Source: Sciurus carolinensis (Eukaryota; Chordata; Mammalia; Rodentia; Sciuridae). From it: a stretch of 64,000 bases of DNA. Positions 11,492 to 22,570 of this stretch are shown here, one piece after another. Numbering within the stretch: the first letter of the stretch is position 1; each line of letters starts with the position of its first letter. Below the pieces are notes generated by a model. That model worked only from the letters and a program-made list of their open reading frames with translations. It ran no database searches and was not told the DNA's origin. The DNA lies in NCBI RefSeq assembly GCF_902686445.1, contig NC_062223.1:39774998-39838997 (forward strand), read 5' to 3'. The position numbers and the translations under genes were made by a program.

Positions 11492-12865
11492 ATAGTGTTG
11501 TTTTGGCATAAATAGGGAAATATAAACTGATGGAATAAAATATACAGCCTAGAAATAATATCATATGTATATCCCCAAAAGATTATGGAAAAACAAGCCA
11601 AGGTCATATAAGAGAAAAAAACAATTGTTTTAAATAAATGGTCCTGTGATAAATATTTAAATAATAAACTTGAATCCTGACCTAAAACCATGTATGAAAT
11701 TATCCCCAAAAGGAAAAAAGATCTGAACCTAGGACTTAAAACTATAAAAACTCGTAGAAGACTATATTTGGCGAAAGCTTTATGACATTGTTTTTGGCAA
11801 TAATGTCTTGGGTATAATACCAAGGGCACAAAGAACTAAGGAAAAAAATCTACAAACTGAATGTTATGAAAATTGTCCTTGAACATCATTATCAAGAGGG
11901 TGACAAGGCAATCAACACAAGTGGACAAAATGTTTGTAAATCAATTATCAATGTCCACTGTATAGAAAGAACTCCCAAAACTCATCAGAAATAAAAACAA
12001 AACAAGACAAATGGAAGACAAGATGCAAATAGACATTTTTTAAGGAAGACATATCAGAAGGTCAATAGGCACTTCAAAATATTGCTCAACATCAGTAACC
12101 ATTAGGAAAATGCAAATTTACACTACAAGGAGATACCACCATCCCCTCATTAAGATGGCTACTAAAAGCAAATAAAACAAAACAAAAAACAGAAAATAAA
12201 TTCTGATGATGATGCCAAGAAATTAGAAAACTTGGGCATTGCTGGTGAGAATGTAAAACAGCACAGTCACGAAATGGGATAAAACTATAGTGGTTTCTCA
12301 AAAACTAAAAATAAATTTACCATAGGATTCAGCACTGGGTATATGCCCCCCAAAATCAAAAGCAGAGTCTTGGTATTTGTACACCCATGTTCACTGTTGA
12401 ATTGTTTACATTACTAAGAAATGGAACAAATCCAGTCTGTCCACGGATGGATAAATGGATGAAATAAGTATGATGTGTGTGTCCAGTGGAATATTAAGAA
12501 AACTTAAAAAGGAATAAAGTTCTGACATACACTTGATGTGGATGAAGCTTGAGGATGTTGTACAAACTAGATAAGTCAGTCAACAAAAATGAAAAAAAGT
12601 GAGCTGAATTATATACACTTACATTAATATGAAGGACTTAGAGTAGTTAAAAATCACAGAATCAGAAAGCAGAATAGTGGCAGTGCAGGAGGGTGAATGG
12701 GGAGCTATTATGCAGTGGATTTAGATGTTCACTTTTATAAGATCAAAAGCATTAAGGAGATGATATTTGTGATGATTATGCAACATTATGAATATACTTG
12801 TTGCTACTGAACGGCATATACCTTATGCTATTTTCATTTTATTAAAATTATACAATTTTCAAAAA

Positions 12866-15800
12866 GTAGGAATAAAAACTGGTAGAAGCATGTTGCTCTC
12901 CTTATAAATGTTTTTCATGGTTTGAACCCTTAAAGAATCAATTATTACCTCTATATTGGTAGGCAAAAAAGTACTTAGTTCACCTGAGTCTTTTTCTACC
13001 TGCAAAATTAATAGTAAGATATCTATCTATCTATATATATATACATATATATTTTGTTGTGCTATTATGTTAATTTTGTTACCTGAGAATTTAACAAGAA
13101 CTTAGGAAACCACAAGTCTCTTAAAATGATACTAATTATAGAATATTGTTTTGATAAATATGCATACCTCCTTGTATTATAAGAAACAAAGTCCTTGTTT
13201 TGCATCATTTCATACAGCAATTACAGTTTCTAAAACAGAACCTCTTTTACAAGTCTAGCCAGAATGATCTATTTTTTGATCTATGTCAAATAAATTGAGT
13301 TAAAATAAGCCATTTTGTTTGCCTGCCTAAGAAAATCCCTGTAAGACTTTTTGAAACCCATGAGTACTCTGAGCATTTGGCATCCGGGGTGGGGCAAAAG
13401 CTTTGCTTGCATTAGCTAAGTAACTGTGTCCAGTCTTTGCTTCAATGCAGCACTCCAGAGTAGCAGGGCACAATGGCTTCCAGGCAGTTTGGGAACAATT
13501 GTCATGCCCTATTAACAAACATAAAGAGAACAGTATGTTTTCGTCTATTATCCAGGGCTGCACTTTTTACTGCTGCCTCTCTAGCCCTTTATTGTGCTAA
13601 ACAGCAGGCAGAGGGATGGTGACAAGTTGAAGCCCACTTCTATCTTCAGACTGTACTCTAGTGATAACCACATGTTGCCCAGAGCTAAAAGATCAGTTCC
13701 CTTTGCTCTTCCCACTCTTATTATGTGGTGAGAAAACACTGATGAATGTATCCAGAAGTTGTTTGACTTTGTTTTAAAATCTCCTTGCATGAACAAGCTA
13801 AAAATATACCTTCCAGGCTGTAACATTTTGGCAGAGCTATTTATTATGACATGCAAACATTGAACACTAGCCAAAATGGAACGTGGCTTCACATGCTAAA
13901 TGAGTTTGACTATTGATATTTTTATGAAGTCTTTATGAAAAACAGAGGGAATGAAAGCATAAATAAATATTAATTAATCAGAAACCAGCCAAAATGATAA
14001 TTATCAGCAGAGATGGATAGTCCCTTACCATAATATACCAAAGGTCGATCTGTGTTGTGCCCTATGGCAGGACAGACTTAAAAGTTTAGTAAGAGAATTG
14101 ATCTCATATGTCATTATTGCAGTAAAAATAGCAATGATAACAATAACAATTAATAATAATAAAGCAAGTAGTCATTTTTCAAGATGCCTGACAAACTTGA
14201 AGAATAATTACTAATTTGAGGTAAAGGAAAAGCTGTGATATACACAACTGTCCCAGCTGTGTTTAAGACTAAGATTAATATCACATAAAATTATATGATA
14301 TAATGTACTATAATATATAATATTTATGGAGCTATATTAATTTCATTGTGTAGTTAAAATTGAGAATGTTATGTCAAGTTTGAGAAAGAAATACTGCCAT
14401 AATTATAATTTACATAGGATACACATTTGAATATGCATACTAAATCACCCTTATCATACTTAAATTATTTCTATTTTGTTTCTACTATTATAAGTGATGA
14501 TGTCTTTGATTATGAGTGAAGTTTGGGAAAATATTGAAATTTTTTTCCATATCATACCCTTCTTTTCTTTTATTTCCTATTTTTTCTAGTAGAGCTATCT
14601 CCACTTCCTTGTTCTTTATGTTATTGATATTGCTTTTGATGATTCTTGAATTATCTGCATCAGATACTTTATAGATACTCCTATAAATCATGGATTTGTG
14701 ATGAGATTCTTTTGTTATCTCAAAGGGTTAGTGATCACGCTTTTCTTTCTGTCCTTTCTTAACATGCAGTTATATTTTCAGACTCTCAGGGTGCTTGTGA
14801 ATGTGTCCTGGGTGATGGTGATCTTTCTTTCAGGTGGTTGATTTGGCAATATCTACACAACTCCTGTTTTTGCACATGTGCAGGAATAAGGTCTTAATAT
14901 AGGTACTCAGTGTCAAATAGTTTTGGGTGGACTCCTACTTACTTTGGAATTGCCTTGGAAGTGAGTCCCAGGTAACAGATGTCTTATACCAGTTAATAAG
15001 ATTGATGCTCTCTCTGCATTTACTCTGTTGATTGGTTCTGTTGGCAACTTGTACAGACAAAATTGTAGCTCTCAATTCTTGATGGTACTATCAAATTCAG
15101 GATTTCTACACAAAATCAAAACAAAATTTTATGAAAATGGTAAGAAGCTCATACAGCCAAACTGCTAAGCGAAAACTTTATGAAAGAAAAGATTTTCTTT
15201 GTTGAGAGGTTATGGCATTAATTCCACAACTATAGTATGAAATTCATCTTAATAACTATAGACCCAAACTGTTTGTTGATTTGTGCAATTCTTAATGGGG
15301 TGTTTCTTTATAGTCACTGCTGCATATATTACCAGAGAAGACAGAAAAAAAATCATATTGGAAATTTTCTTTATCATAAAAAAGAACTCTTCTATGAGCC
15401 AACAAAAATGTGTGTATGTATGCTTCAGATAAATAGATGATAATTACAAAATATTTTATTAACAGGTACACAGAAAAAAGAATGAAACTGGAATATCAGT
15501 TAAATTTAGGTTTAGTTTTCAAAAAGGATTTAATTATGCTATGTAGCCATGAAATAGTTTTCTTCATACAATTATGCTAGTCATGTTTCAATCTTCTGGG
15601 CTCAAATATTCACTGTTTTATTGTAGCAGGTAAATTTGCTTTGTGCCAAAACTTATAAAGGATCACTGTAAAAGCAGAACTGACATGAACATAAGGAATG
15701 TGACTGCACTTTTGTGAAAAGCTTTGTTGATTTCCTGGACACTGAGGTTGATCACTGAAACTAACTGATCTGTGACTGATGAAAATCAGATACAACCTAA

Positions 15801-16092
15801 GGAATAAATTACTGGTAGCATTCACAAAAAAAAAAAAAAAAAAAAGTCAAAAATATATTTTTTTCCTTGTAAGTCTAATTAGAAGGTAACTTTCCATGAT
15901 TTTCAATTTTTTTTAAATTAAATGAAGGACCTGTTCAAAAGAAATAAAAGAAATCTAAGTAGAACCAACTTATAGAAATAGATGAATTCAAACACGCTAC
16001 GTTTTAATGGATGGTCCACTTTCATGTATCTCTCCACTTTACCTACCATGTGCACATTACACACATTTCCCACATTCTGACTCATGCACAGA
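12866..16092. other. Unassigned stretch, no gene seen
   Basis: AT-rich sequence with a (TATC)/(TA) microsatellite at 13019-13052 and a 20-base A run at 15825-15845. The A run could be a retrocopy tail, but nothing recognisable precedes it. All open frames are below about 105 codons and of low complexity or random composition. The block around 14480-15100 is T-rich and vaguely like a minus-strand L1 5' region, but I cannot support that. Confidence 0.4.
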
Positions 16093-16190
16093 GAAGGACA
16101 GAGACCGAGAGATCAGAATAGAGAAAGGAGGATGGGGGGAGAGAGAAAAGAGAGAGAGAGAAAGAAAGAGAAAAAGAGAGAGAAAAAACA
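16093..16190 (+). repeat. GA-rich simple repeat
   Basis: A long purine run made mostly of GAGA and GAAA units. The lysine/glutamate/arginine-rich frame across it (16007-16234) is a by-product of the repeat. Confidence 0.9.
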
Positions 16191-16420
16191 CTCTTTTAAG
16201 GAAGACGTCACTGAGATATGAAAACCTGTTTTAAATTCTCCCCTATTCCATGCAGGTTTCTCTTCTTAATTTTGGGTTTAACTAATGCATTTGTGGAATT
16301 CTTGTGCATAAAGGCAGTAATAATGCAGATCTGTATTTTTATCAGAACTAATCACTTGGTGACTGGACTTGTTTACAATAAGTATCACCAGCAAACATCA
16401 AATTAAGAGTGATGGTGAGT

Positions 16421-16553
16421 TGAGCTGCTATAAACATTGATGGAACCAACCTAGGTAACCTGGGTATCCTTCCAGAGATGAATGGGGAAAGAAAATGTAA
16501 TACATATATATACAAACACACACACAATATAATATATACAATGTAAAATACAT

Positions 16554-16599
<46 letters not shown>

Positions 16600-17027
16600 G
16601 GAATATTACCCAACTTTAAAGAAGAATGAAATTATGGCGCTTGCTGGTAAAGGGATGGAATTTGAGAATATCATACTAAGTGAAATAAGCCAAAACCAAA
16701 AAACCAAAGACCAAATGTGTTCTCTGATATTCAGATGCTGATTTACAATAAGTGGGGGAGGTGTCTAAGGAAGAACAGAGTTACTTTATATTAGGTAGAG
16801 GGGAGTAAAGGGAGGAGAAGGAGTATGGGGTTAGGAAGGATAGTAGAGTGAAACAGACATTATTAACTCATTTACATATATGACTGCATGACTCATGTGA
16901 TCCTACACCATGTACAATCAGATAAATGAGAATTATACTCCATTTATATATGATTTATCAAAATGCATAAATGCATTCTACTGTCATGTATGACTAATTA
17001 GAACAAATTTTAACAAAATTTTTAAAA
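16421..17027 (+). mobile_element. 5'-truncated L1 with target duplication
   Basis: The last part of an ORF2 (gagctgctataaacattgat, aatggaatattaccc, agtgaaataagccaaaacca) and a 3' UTR. The exact 13-bp repeat agtgatggtgagt flanks it (16408-16420 and 17028-17040). The ORF2 stretch between 16500 and 16600 has been converted into an alternating TA/CA microsatellite. It is older than the 10 kb and 21 kb copies judging by divergence. Confidence 0.9.
16556..16598 (+). repeat. (CA)n microsatellite inside L1
   Basis: About 20 uninterrupted CA units directly before the conserved L1 word aatggaatatt. A shorter CA/TA tract lies just upstream (16502-16535). The minus-strand frames full of V/C residues here are artefacts of the repeat. 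Confidence 0.95.
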
Positions 17028-17104
17028 AGTGATGGTGAGTCTAAATAATAACTAATGTACTTGATCCACTTACAAATACAGTTTGCTTAAACTCCTCAAT
17101 GAGT

Positions 17105-17255
17105 GATGTGTTTAACACTTTTAAGCCTCAGATAATTGCATACTGTAGGTATTATTATAATACCATGTCTTAGTTACAGATGAAGAAAGCAAAGCACAAG
17201 GGAAATAACTTGTCCATTTTCATTTATTAAGTACTGAAGACTGAAATCTGAAATT
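17105..17255 (-). mobile_element. MIR SINE, minus strand
   Basis: It reads ggtattattataataccatg, then ttacagatgaagaaagcaaa, then aataacttgtcc. This is the reverse complement of the MIR core and 3' region (two-strand order of 'paying digits of state': gaggaaactgaggcac type words). It is diverged, as expected of this ancient family. Confidence 0.7.
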
Positions 17256-19128
17256 TAAAGGGATTATCTAAGATTTATGTTAGATTCTTTATCAAAGAAT
17301 TATTCACTGGGTTTTTAACAAAGAAATAATATAAAAAATAAAACCTGGGGCAATAATTACAATTATGAAATTCTTCACCCTTGGGATATTTGCATTGACA
17401 CACACACAGGGAAAACTTTGTATGCCAATTATGTAATGTTGAAAAGAACATTCATTTTGTTAACTTCTCAGTGATATTTTATCAATATTGAATGTACTTC
17501 ACTTATGTATAATCTATACAAGGTTTTTATAAATATAGAAGCATTCCATTACTCTCTGCATGAAAAATGCTACAATGTGATAATTACATTTTGCACAGTT
17601 ATTAGAGGAGCTCATTCCTTCATTCCTACTACAAAATTAATTTCTATTTCAGCACATGCTATGTAGGGTTTCCTGAAAGAAAATTACTGTAAAACTCTCT
17701 AGACTTAAGAAGCCATCAGAATACTCTAGGAAGCACTACCATTTCCAAGAACAAGATAACAAACAAAGTGTGTAAATGTTGTTAATACAAGACAAGAAAT
17801 AATGATGTTTGCTAGCATCCTCTTTACATGCTGCCCTTAAACATAGCTTGTAATTCCTAGAGCACAAAAGCCGATGATGAAGAATTCTCCCGCCTTAACT
17901 TATTATCCAGCCATGTGGAACCAAAGCACTTATCTTCATAGTACCTGAGAATTTCTCAATATCGGTTTGAATCAACATTAATTCCATTTAACAAGCAATT
18001 ACACTTCTGTGCCAACTGCATAGCATAGCATCATGTTAAGTCTGTAGGATACCAGCTTAAATAATATATGCTATCTACCCTCAGTGGATCAGTAGTCTTT
18101 TAAATAAGATCATATAAAAAGATGCAATGAAAGATGAAGCCATAATATGAGATTGCATTGTGTGGTATGTGAGGATTGAAGAATAGCATCCGAATAAAAT
18201 GGACTCCAGAGCCAAGGTTGAATTTCTAGAGGAATGTTGTCTTCCTGTATTCTCAAGTTCATATGTTAGTCAAATGGGTATTGTAAAGCATAGGTATTAG
18301 TCTGTGGCAAATCATAGTTGATTCAAATCACGTGACTTCCTTAATAAACCTCATGTCATTTATTATGGTAAACATCATAAACTGAAATGCAGTTTGAGAA
18401 TGAGGCTGGGGAATGGCACATGTTGAATTGGTCATGAAAGTTATATGGAATTTCTGAAGAGTTTACAACTGAATATAACCATGATAATATATTTTACAAA
18501 GAGTATTCTGTTTGTGGTGTTGTGTCCGAACTGAAGACAATCTGATCAGAGGTCATAAATTTATTATTTTTATTATTGTACTAACCTAAATATTAAGAAT
18601 CAGGAGAGTAATGTATGATGAATAAGACGTAATCTGGAGAATTATTATAAGAGTAGACTCTATAGAGTTTGATCAATATAAGGTTTGGAAGAAGTTGTAA
18701 GTGAGCATACAGAAGGCAAACATAATTCCAAGGTTCCTATTTTCGACAGATATTTTCTCCCAGTCTTTAATTAGTAAGAAAAGAGATATTGCAAATGGCA
18801 CATATGCTAAGCCAAAGGTTGTGAATTTGATTTCTGATATGCTCGGTTTGTGGTTCCAGTGGAATACCAATGAAAAATGGTCATATTTTGTGTTAGAAGG
18901 GGTACCTAGTTGAGAAACCCAGAAGGAAGATGGAGACTCAGGAGTCATGAGCATTATATACTCTACTGAAAGTCATGAGTGTTGATGAACGCACCAACTA
19001 GAAATACAGGCATCTAAGGGGCAAACTGACAGAGGAGAGACCACAAAGAATCACCAAGATTTGCTTAGGCAAATATGATGTGATATCTACTAAAATGGTC
19101 CATCTAAATTTTTGACTAAGTATCTAGA
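17256..19128. other. Unassigned stretch, no gene seen
   Basis: AT-rich, no long open frame and no recognised SINE, LTR or L1 words. The 93-codon minus frame at 18673-18954 and its 70-codon plus shadow lack any family resemblance. Confidence 0.4.
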
Positions 19129-19129
19129 T

Positions 19130-19222
19130 ATTAGAGTCAGAACACCTAGGCTCAAAATCTGGCTCTACCTCTTCCACAACATAGCAATTTGGGTAAGTCA
19201 ATGAAGCTCCTTCAGCCTCCTT
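19130..19222 (+). mobile_element. MIR SINE, plus strand
   Basis: The order 'gagtcagaacacctaggctc', 'aatctggctctacctctt', 'gggtaagtcaatgaagctcc' matches the MIR core (a tRNA-derived ancient SINE). It is diverged but clearly ordered. Confidence 0.7.
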
Positions 19223-19229
19223 CATAGGT

Positions 19230-19545
19230 TTTTATGATTTTAATGTATCTAAACACCCCCTAAACAAAATTTTTGTTGAAACTTAGTTGCTCATGTGGCA
19301 GTATGAAGAAGTGGAATATCTTCAGGAGGTTCTACCCTCAGGTTAGGGCTTACTATTTCTATAAAGGGCTAAGAGGGAAGTAGCCAGGCCCCCTTTTCCT
19401 TCAATCCTGACCTCCATGTGAGGCACAACCTTCAAGGGTCCATCTGAGAAGCACAGTCGGGGCCCACTGCAGACACCGAACGTACCAATGAGTGTACCTT
19501 GGACTTCTTCAGTCTCTAGAACTGTGGGAATTAATGTCCACTACT
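19230..19545 (+). mobile_element. MST/MLT-type MaLR LTR, plus strand
   Basis: It contains 'gttgaaacttagttgctcat', 'ggaggttctaccctcagg', 'ccttggacttcttcagtctc' and 'cagaactgtgggaatt', in the order of a MaLR LTR of the MST/MLT group. No matching internal region is next to it, so it is probably a solo LTR. The ends are too eroded to read a target duplication. Confidence 0.65.
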
Positions 19546-19564
19546 GTCATTCTCTCACGTTCAG

Positions 19565-19705
19565 GTTTCAGGGAGAATGCGAGGGAAAAGGGAAGTACTA
19601 GGGACCAAAGTGGAGCAAATTATATTCCATGCACTTATGTTCATGTCAAATAAACCCTAATATTGTATATAACTACAATGAATTAATAAAAACATAAAGA
19701 ATGAA
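19565..19705 (+). repeat. Unclassified repeat, related to 9261-9440
   Basis: A purine-rich start (gggagaatgcgaggg), then 'gggaccaaagtggagcaaat', 'tattccatgcac' and a tail 'attaataaaaacataaa'. It shares word order with 9261-9440, indicating a dispersed repeat with an L1-like 3' end. Confidence 0.45.
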
Positions 19706-19934
19706 ATATCAGTAAATTTATGATTCTACTAAATGATCCACTCTTTTTTTTCAGTGGCCTGTAACCCAACTATGTTATGTTAAATTGCACATAACTTATT
19801 GTTGAATCTTAACTAATCTCTGCCATTTTTTTTCACTCATTTTGTAAAACTGAATAAATGCTGTTGTGTTCTTATTGGACTTTAGGCAGTTTTCTTATTA
19901 ATGGAATATCCTCTTAGAGTTAAATTCTTATTCA

Positions 19935-20412
19935 TGGAGATAAGTAACACACATAGAATATTCACTCAAAAATGTGTACATAAACAGTATAGAGTATTAT
20001 TCATGAAAAAAATGCAAACAACCCAAATGATTTTGCCCTGATAAAGAAACATAATATGATAAACAAATACAATGGAATATTGTTCAGAAGTGAAAAAAAT
20101 GTGGTGTCCCAATGTGGATGTATATTGAAAAGTTGGTGCTATGTAAAAGCAGCTAGTCACAAAAGACTTTATATTATTCTTTTCATATCATATGTCCACA
20201 AAATCTAACTCTATAGAAACAAGAAGAGCTTAATTACTGTGTAATTAAGGGGAGAATGGAGAATGATTGATGATGAGTACAGAGTTTCCTTTTTATTTGA
20301 GGAAAATGCCCTAAAATTAGATCATGGTGATGGGTTAAACGACTGTGAAAATACCAAAGTCCTTCCAAGGGTACAAATGAAGGAGGTGAATTATAGTGTG
20401 TGAATAAAGCTA
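19935..20412 (+). mobile_element. Old L1 3' end
   Basis: A diverged ORF2 end (aatacaatggaatattgttc) and an old L1M-type 3' UTR that ends in gaattatagtgtgtgaataaag. No open frame remains. Confidence 0.65.
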
Positions 20413-20837
20413 TTATAATAGGAATAAAATAAAGAAACTTTTATGTCAGAATATGATAACATTTTCCAGAGGACTGTAAAACAAGAAAGGAAGAGAGAGA
20501 GTAGAACAGGAATGGTCCATGGGGAAGATCTCACCAAGCAGGAGAAATGGCAAATGCAAAGGCACCAAGTCTTGGAACATGTCTGAAGAAGAGTAATAAG
20601 TTCATGTGGTGAAGCAAAAGTGACAAGAAAATTCACCAGAGATGAGAAGAGCAGTTAACAGTTGCCCAGACAGAGAAGATCCTTGTAGGACCTGAGAGGA
20701 AGTTCTTAGTTTTAGAAAGTTTTGAGTAGAACATGTCAACTGACTTGCATCTTATGGGGATCATTCTGGTCACTCCATGAAGACCGGGCTTAGAGGAGCA
20801 GGCAAGAATTATGAGCGACTTTCAGGAGGTTTCAGTC
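20413..20837. other. Unassigned spacer between L1 copies
   Basis: Purine-rich sequence without recognised elements. The 81-codon minus frame here has no protein-like features. Confidence 0.4.
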
Positions 20838-20895
20838 ATTCAGAAGATGGAAAGATCCCCCATGTTCTTGGATAGGCAGAATTAATATTGTCAAA

Positions 20896-22068
20896 ATGGC
20901 CACACTACCAAAAGTGCTATACAGATTCAAAGCAATTCCAATTAAAATTCCAATGATGTACCTTACAGAAATAGAGCAAGCAATTATGAAATTCATCTGG
21001 AAGAATAAGAAACCCAGAATAGCTAAAGCAATCCTTCGCAGGAAAAATGAAGCTGGGGGTATCACAATACCAGAACTTCAACTATACTACAAAGCAATAG
21101 TAACAAAAACAGCATGGTATTGGTACCAAAATAGACAGGTAGATCAATGGTACAGAATAGAGGACATGGACACAAACCCAAATAAATACAATTTTCTCAT
21201 ACTAGACAAAGGTGCCAAAAATATGCAATGGAGAAAAGATAGCCTCTTCAACAAATGGTGATGGGAAAATTGGAAATCCATATGCAACAGAATGAAACTA
21301 AACCCATATCTCTCACCGTGCACGAAACTAAACTCAAAATGGATTAGGGACCTCGGAATCAGACCAGAGACCCTGCAGATTATAGAAGAAAAAGGAAGTC
21401 CAGATCTTGAACATGTTGGCTTAGGACCAGACTTTCTCAACAGGACTCTGATAGCACAAGAAATAAAAGCAAGAATCAATAACTGGGATAGATTCAAACT
21501 AAAAAGCTTTCTCTCAGCAAAGGAAACTATCAGCAATGCGAAGAAAGAGCCTACAGAGTGGGAGAAAATCTTTGCCAATCGTACTTCAGATAGAGCGCTA
21601 ATCTCCAGAATCTATAAAGAACTCAAAAAACTCAACACCAAGAATGCAAATAACCCAATTGACAAATGGGTTAAGGAAATGAACAGACACTTCACAGAAG
21701 AAGATCTACAAGCAATCAACAAACATATGAAAAAATGTTCAACATCTCTGGTAATAAGAGAAATGCAAATCGAAACCACCCTAAGATTCCATCTCACCCC
21801 AATTAGAATGGCGATTATCAAGAATACAAGCAACAACAGGTGTTGGCGAGAATGTGGGAGAAAAGGTACACTCATACATTGCTGGTGGGGTTGCAAATTA
21901 TTGCATCCACTCTGGAAAGCAGTATGGAGATTCCTTAGAAAACTTGGAATGGAACCACCATTTGACCCAGCTATCCCACTCCTTGACCTATACCCAAAGG
22001 ACTTAAAATCAGTATACTACAGAGATATAGCCACATCAATGTTCATTGCTGCTCAGTTCACAACCTAG
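20896..22068 (+). pseudogene. L1 ORF2p C-terminal fragment with one nonsense codon
   Basis: Two open stretches in the same frame (20896-21261 and 21292-22068) are separated by a TGA at 21259-21261, where sister copies have TGC (KWC motif). The encoded part covers the region after the reverse-transcriptase core ([20 protein letters not shown]) through the cysteine-rich region (CWRECGRKG, CWWGC). The frame is lost near 22060 because about 18 bases present in sister copies (gccagattgtggaacc region) are missing. The endonuclease and polymerase cores are absent, so this is dead. Confidence 0.9.
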
Positions 22069-22103
22069 ATGCCCTTCAATTGATGAATGGATCAAGAAAC
22101 TAT

Positions 22104-22146
22104 GATATATATGTATATATATAATATATATATAATATATATATAC
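22104..22146 (+). repeat. (TA)n tract inside L1 ORF2
   Basis: Alternating TA with a few interruptions, placed at the L1 position that reads tggtatatatacaatgg in other copies. It breaks the ORF2 frame. Confidence 0.95.
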
Positions 22147-22311
22147 AATGGAATATTACTCAGCCATAAAGAATGATAAAATGATGGCATTTGCAGGCAA
22201 ATGGATGAAATTGGAGAATATCATGCTAAGTGAGATAAGCCAAACTCAAAAAACGAAAGGACGAATGATCTCGCTGATGAGTGGATGATGACACATAATT
22301 GGGGTGGGAGG

Positions 22312-22350
22312 GGTTAGTGAGGGTTAGGGTTAGAGTTAGGGTTAGGGAGG
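22312..22350 (+). repeat. Telomere-like (GGGTTA)n tract in L1 3' UTR
   Basis: Five or six units of GGGTTAG-type sequence with small variations (gagggttagggttagagtta, then gggttaggg). The full-length L1 at 47 kb has a related but degenerate tract at about 52783-52820, so the tract belongs to the L1 3' UTR and is not a chromosome-end remnant. The G runs could form a quadruplex. Confidence 0.85.
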
Positions 22351-22570
22351 GGGGCAAGAATAGAGGAAGGAATACAGTCGTATTTGCTGAATACAGTCGT
22401 ATAGAGGGAAAAGAGGGGTGAGAGGGGTGGGGGAAAGGGATAAAATAACAGAATGAATCAAACAACATTACCCTATGTAAATTTACGATTACACAAATGG
22501 TATGTCTTTACTCCATGTACAGAGAAACAACATGTATCCCATTTGTTTACAATAAAAAAAATTAAAAAAA

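Larger units (their letters stand above)
7060..12865 (+). mobile_element. Old, heavily interrupted L1, plus strand
   Basis: The ORF1 3' end is recognisable near 7110-7260 (aatcctatatccagcaaaac). Diverged ORF2 follows at about 7850-9000, 9440-9760, 9965-10160 and 11505-12580, and an old L1M-type 3' UTR ends near 12865. Parts come in the correct order, so this looks like one long ancient copy. It has since taken insertions: a GA-rich repeat, a possible processed pseudogene (7430-7800), a tetranucleotide array, an ID SINE, a MEN-type SINE and a young L1 (10161-11491). No reading frame is intact. Confidence 0.6.
20838..22570 (+). mobile_element. Young 5'-truncated L1
   Basis: It starts abruptly at the ORF2 word agaagatggaaagatccccc, runs through the ORF2 C-terminus, and ends with the family 3' UTR (cccatttgtttacaataaaa) and an A-rich tail. 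Two tracts differ from its sister copies: a (TA)n expansion at 22104-22146 and a telomere-like (GGGTTA)n tract at 22312-22350. No clear target duplication was found. Confidence 0.9.

Noticed and set aside
15825..15845. Poly-A run as the tail of a processed pseudogene
   Set aside because: No recognisable coding or SINE sequence lies upstream and no target duplication is seen.
16007..16234. Charged 75-codon open frame
   Set aside because: It is a translation of the GA-rich simple repeat.
16348..16613. Cysteine/valine-rich open frames on the minus strand
   Set aside because: They are translations of the (CA)n microsatellite.
18673..18954. 93-codon minus-strand frame as a small host gene
   Set aside because: No start context, splice sites or protein-family features; it overlaps another frame on the opposite strand and looks like chance.
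22312..22350. Interstitial telomere or ancient chromosome fusion point
   Set aside because: A related tract occurs at the same place in the 3' UTR of another L1 copy (about 52783), so it is part of the retrotransposon.
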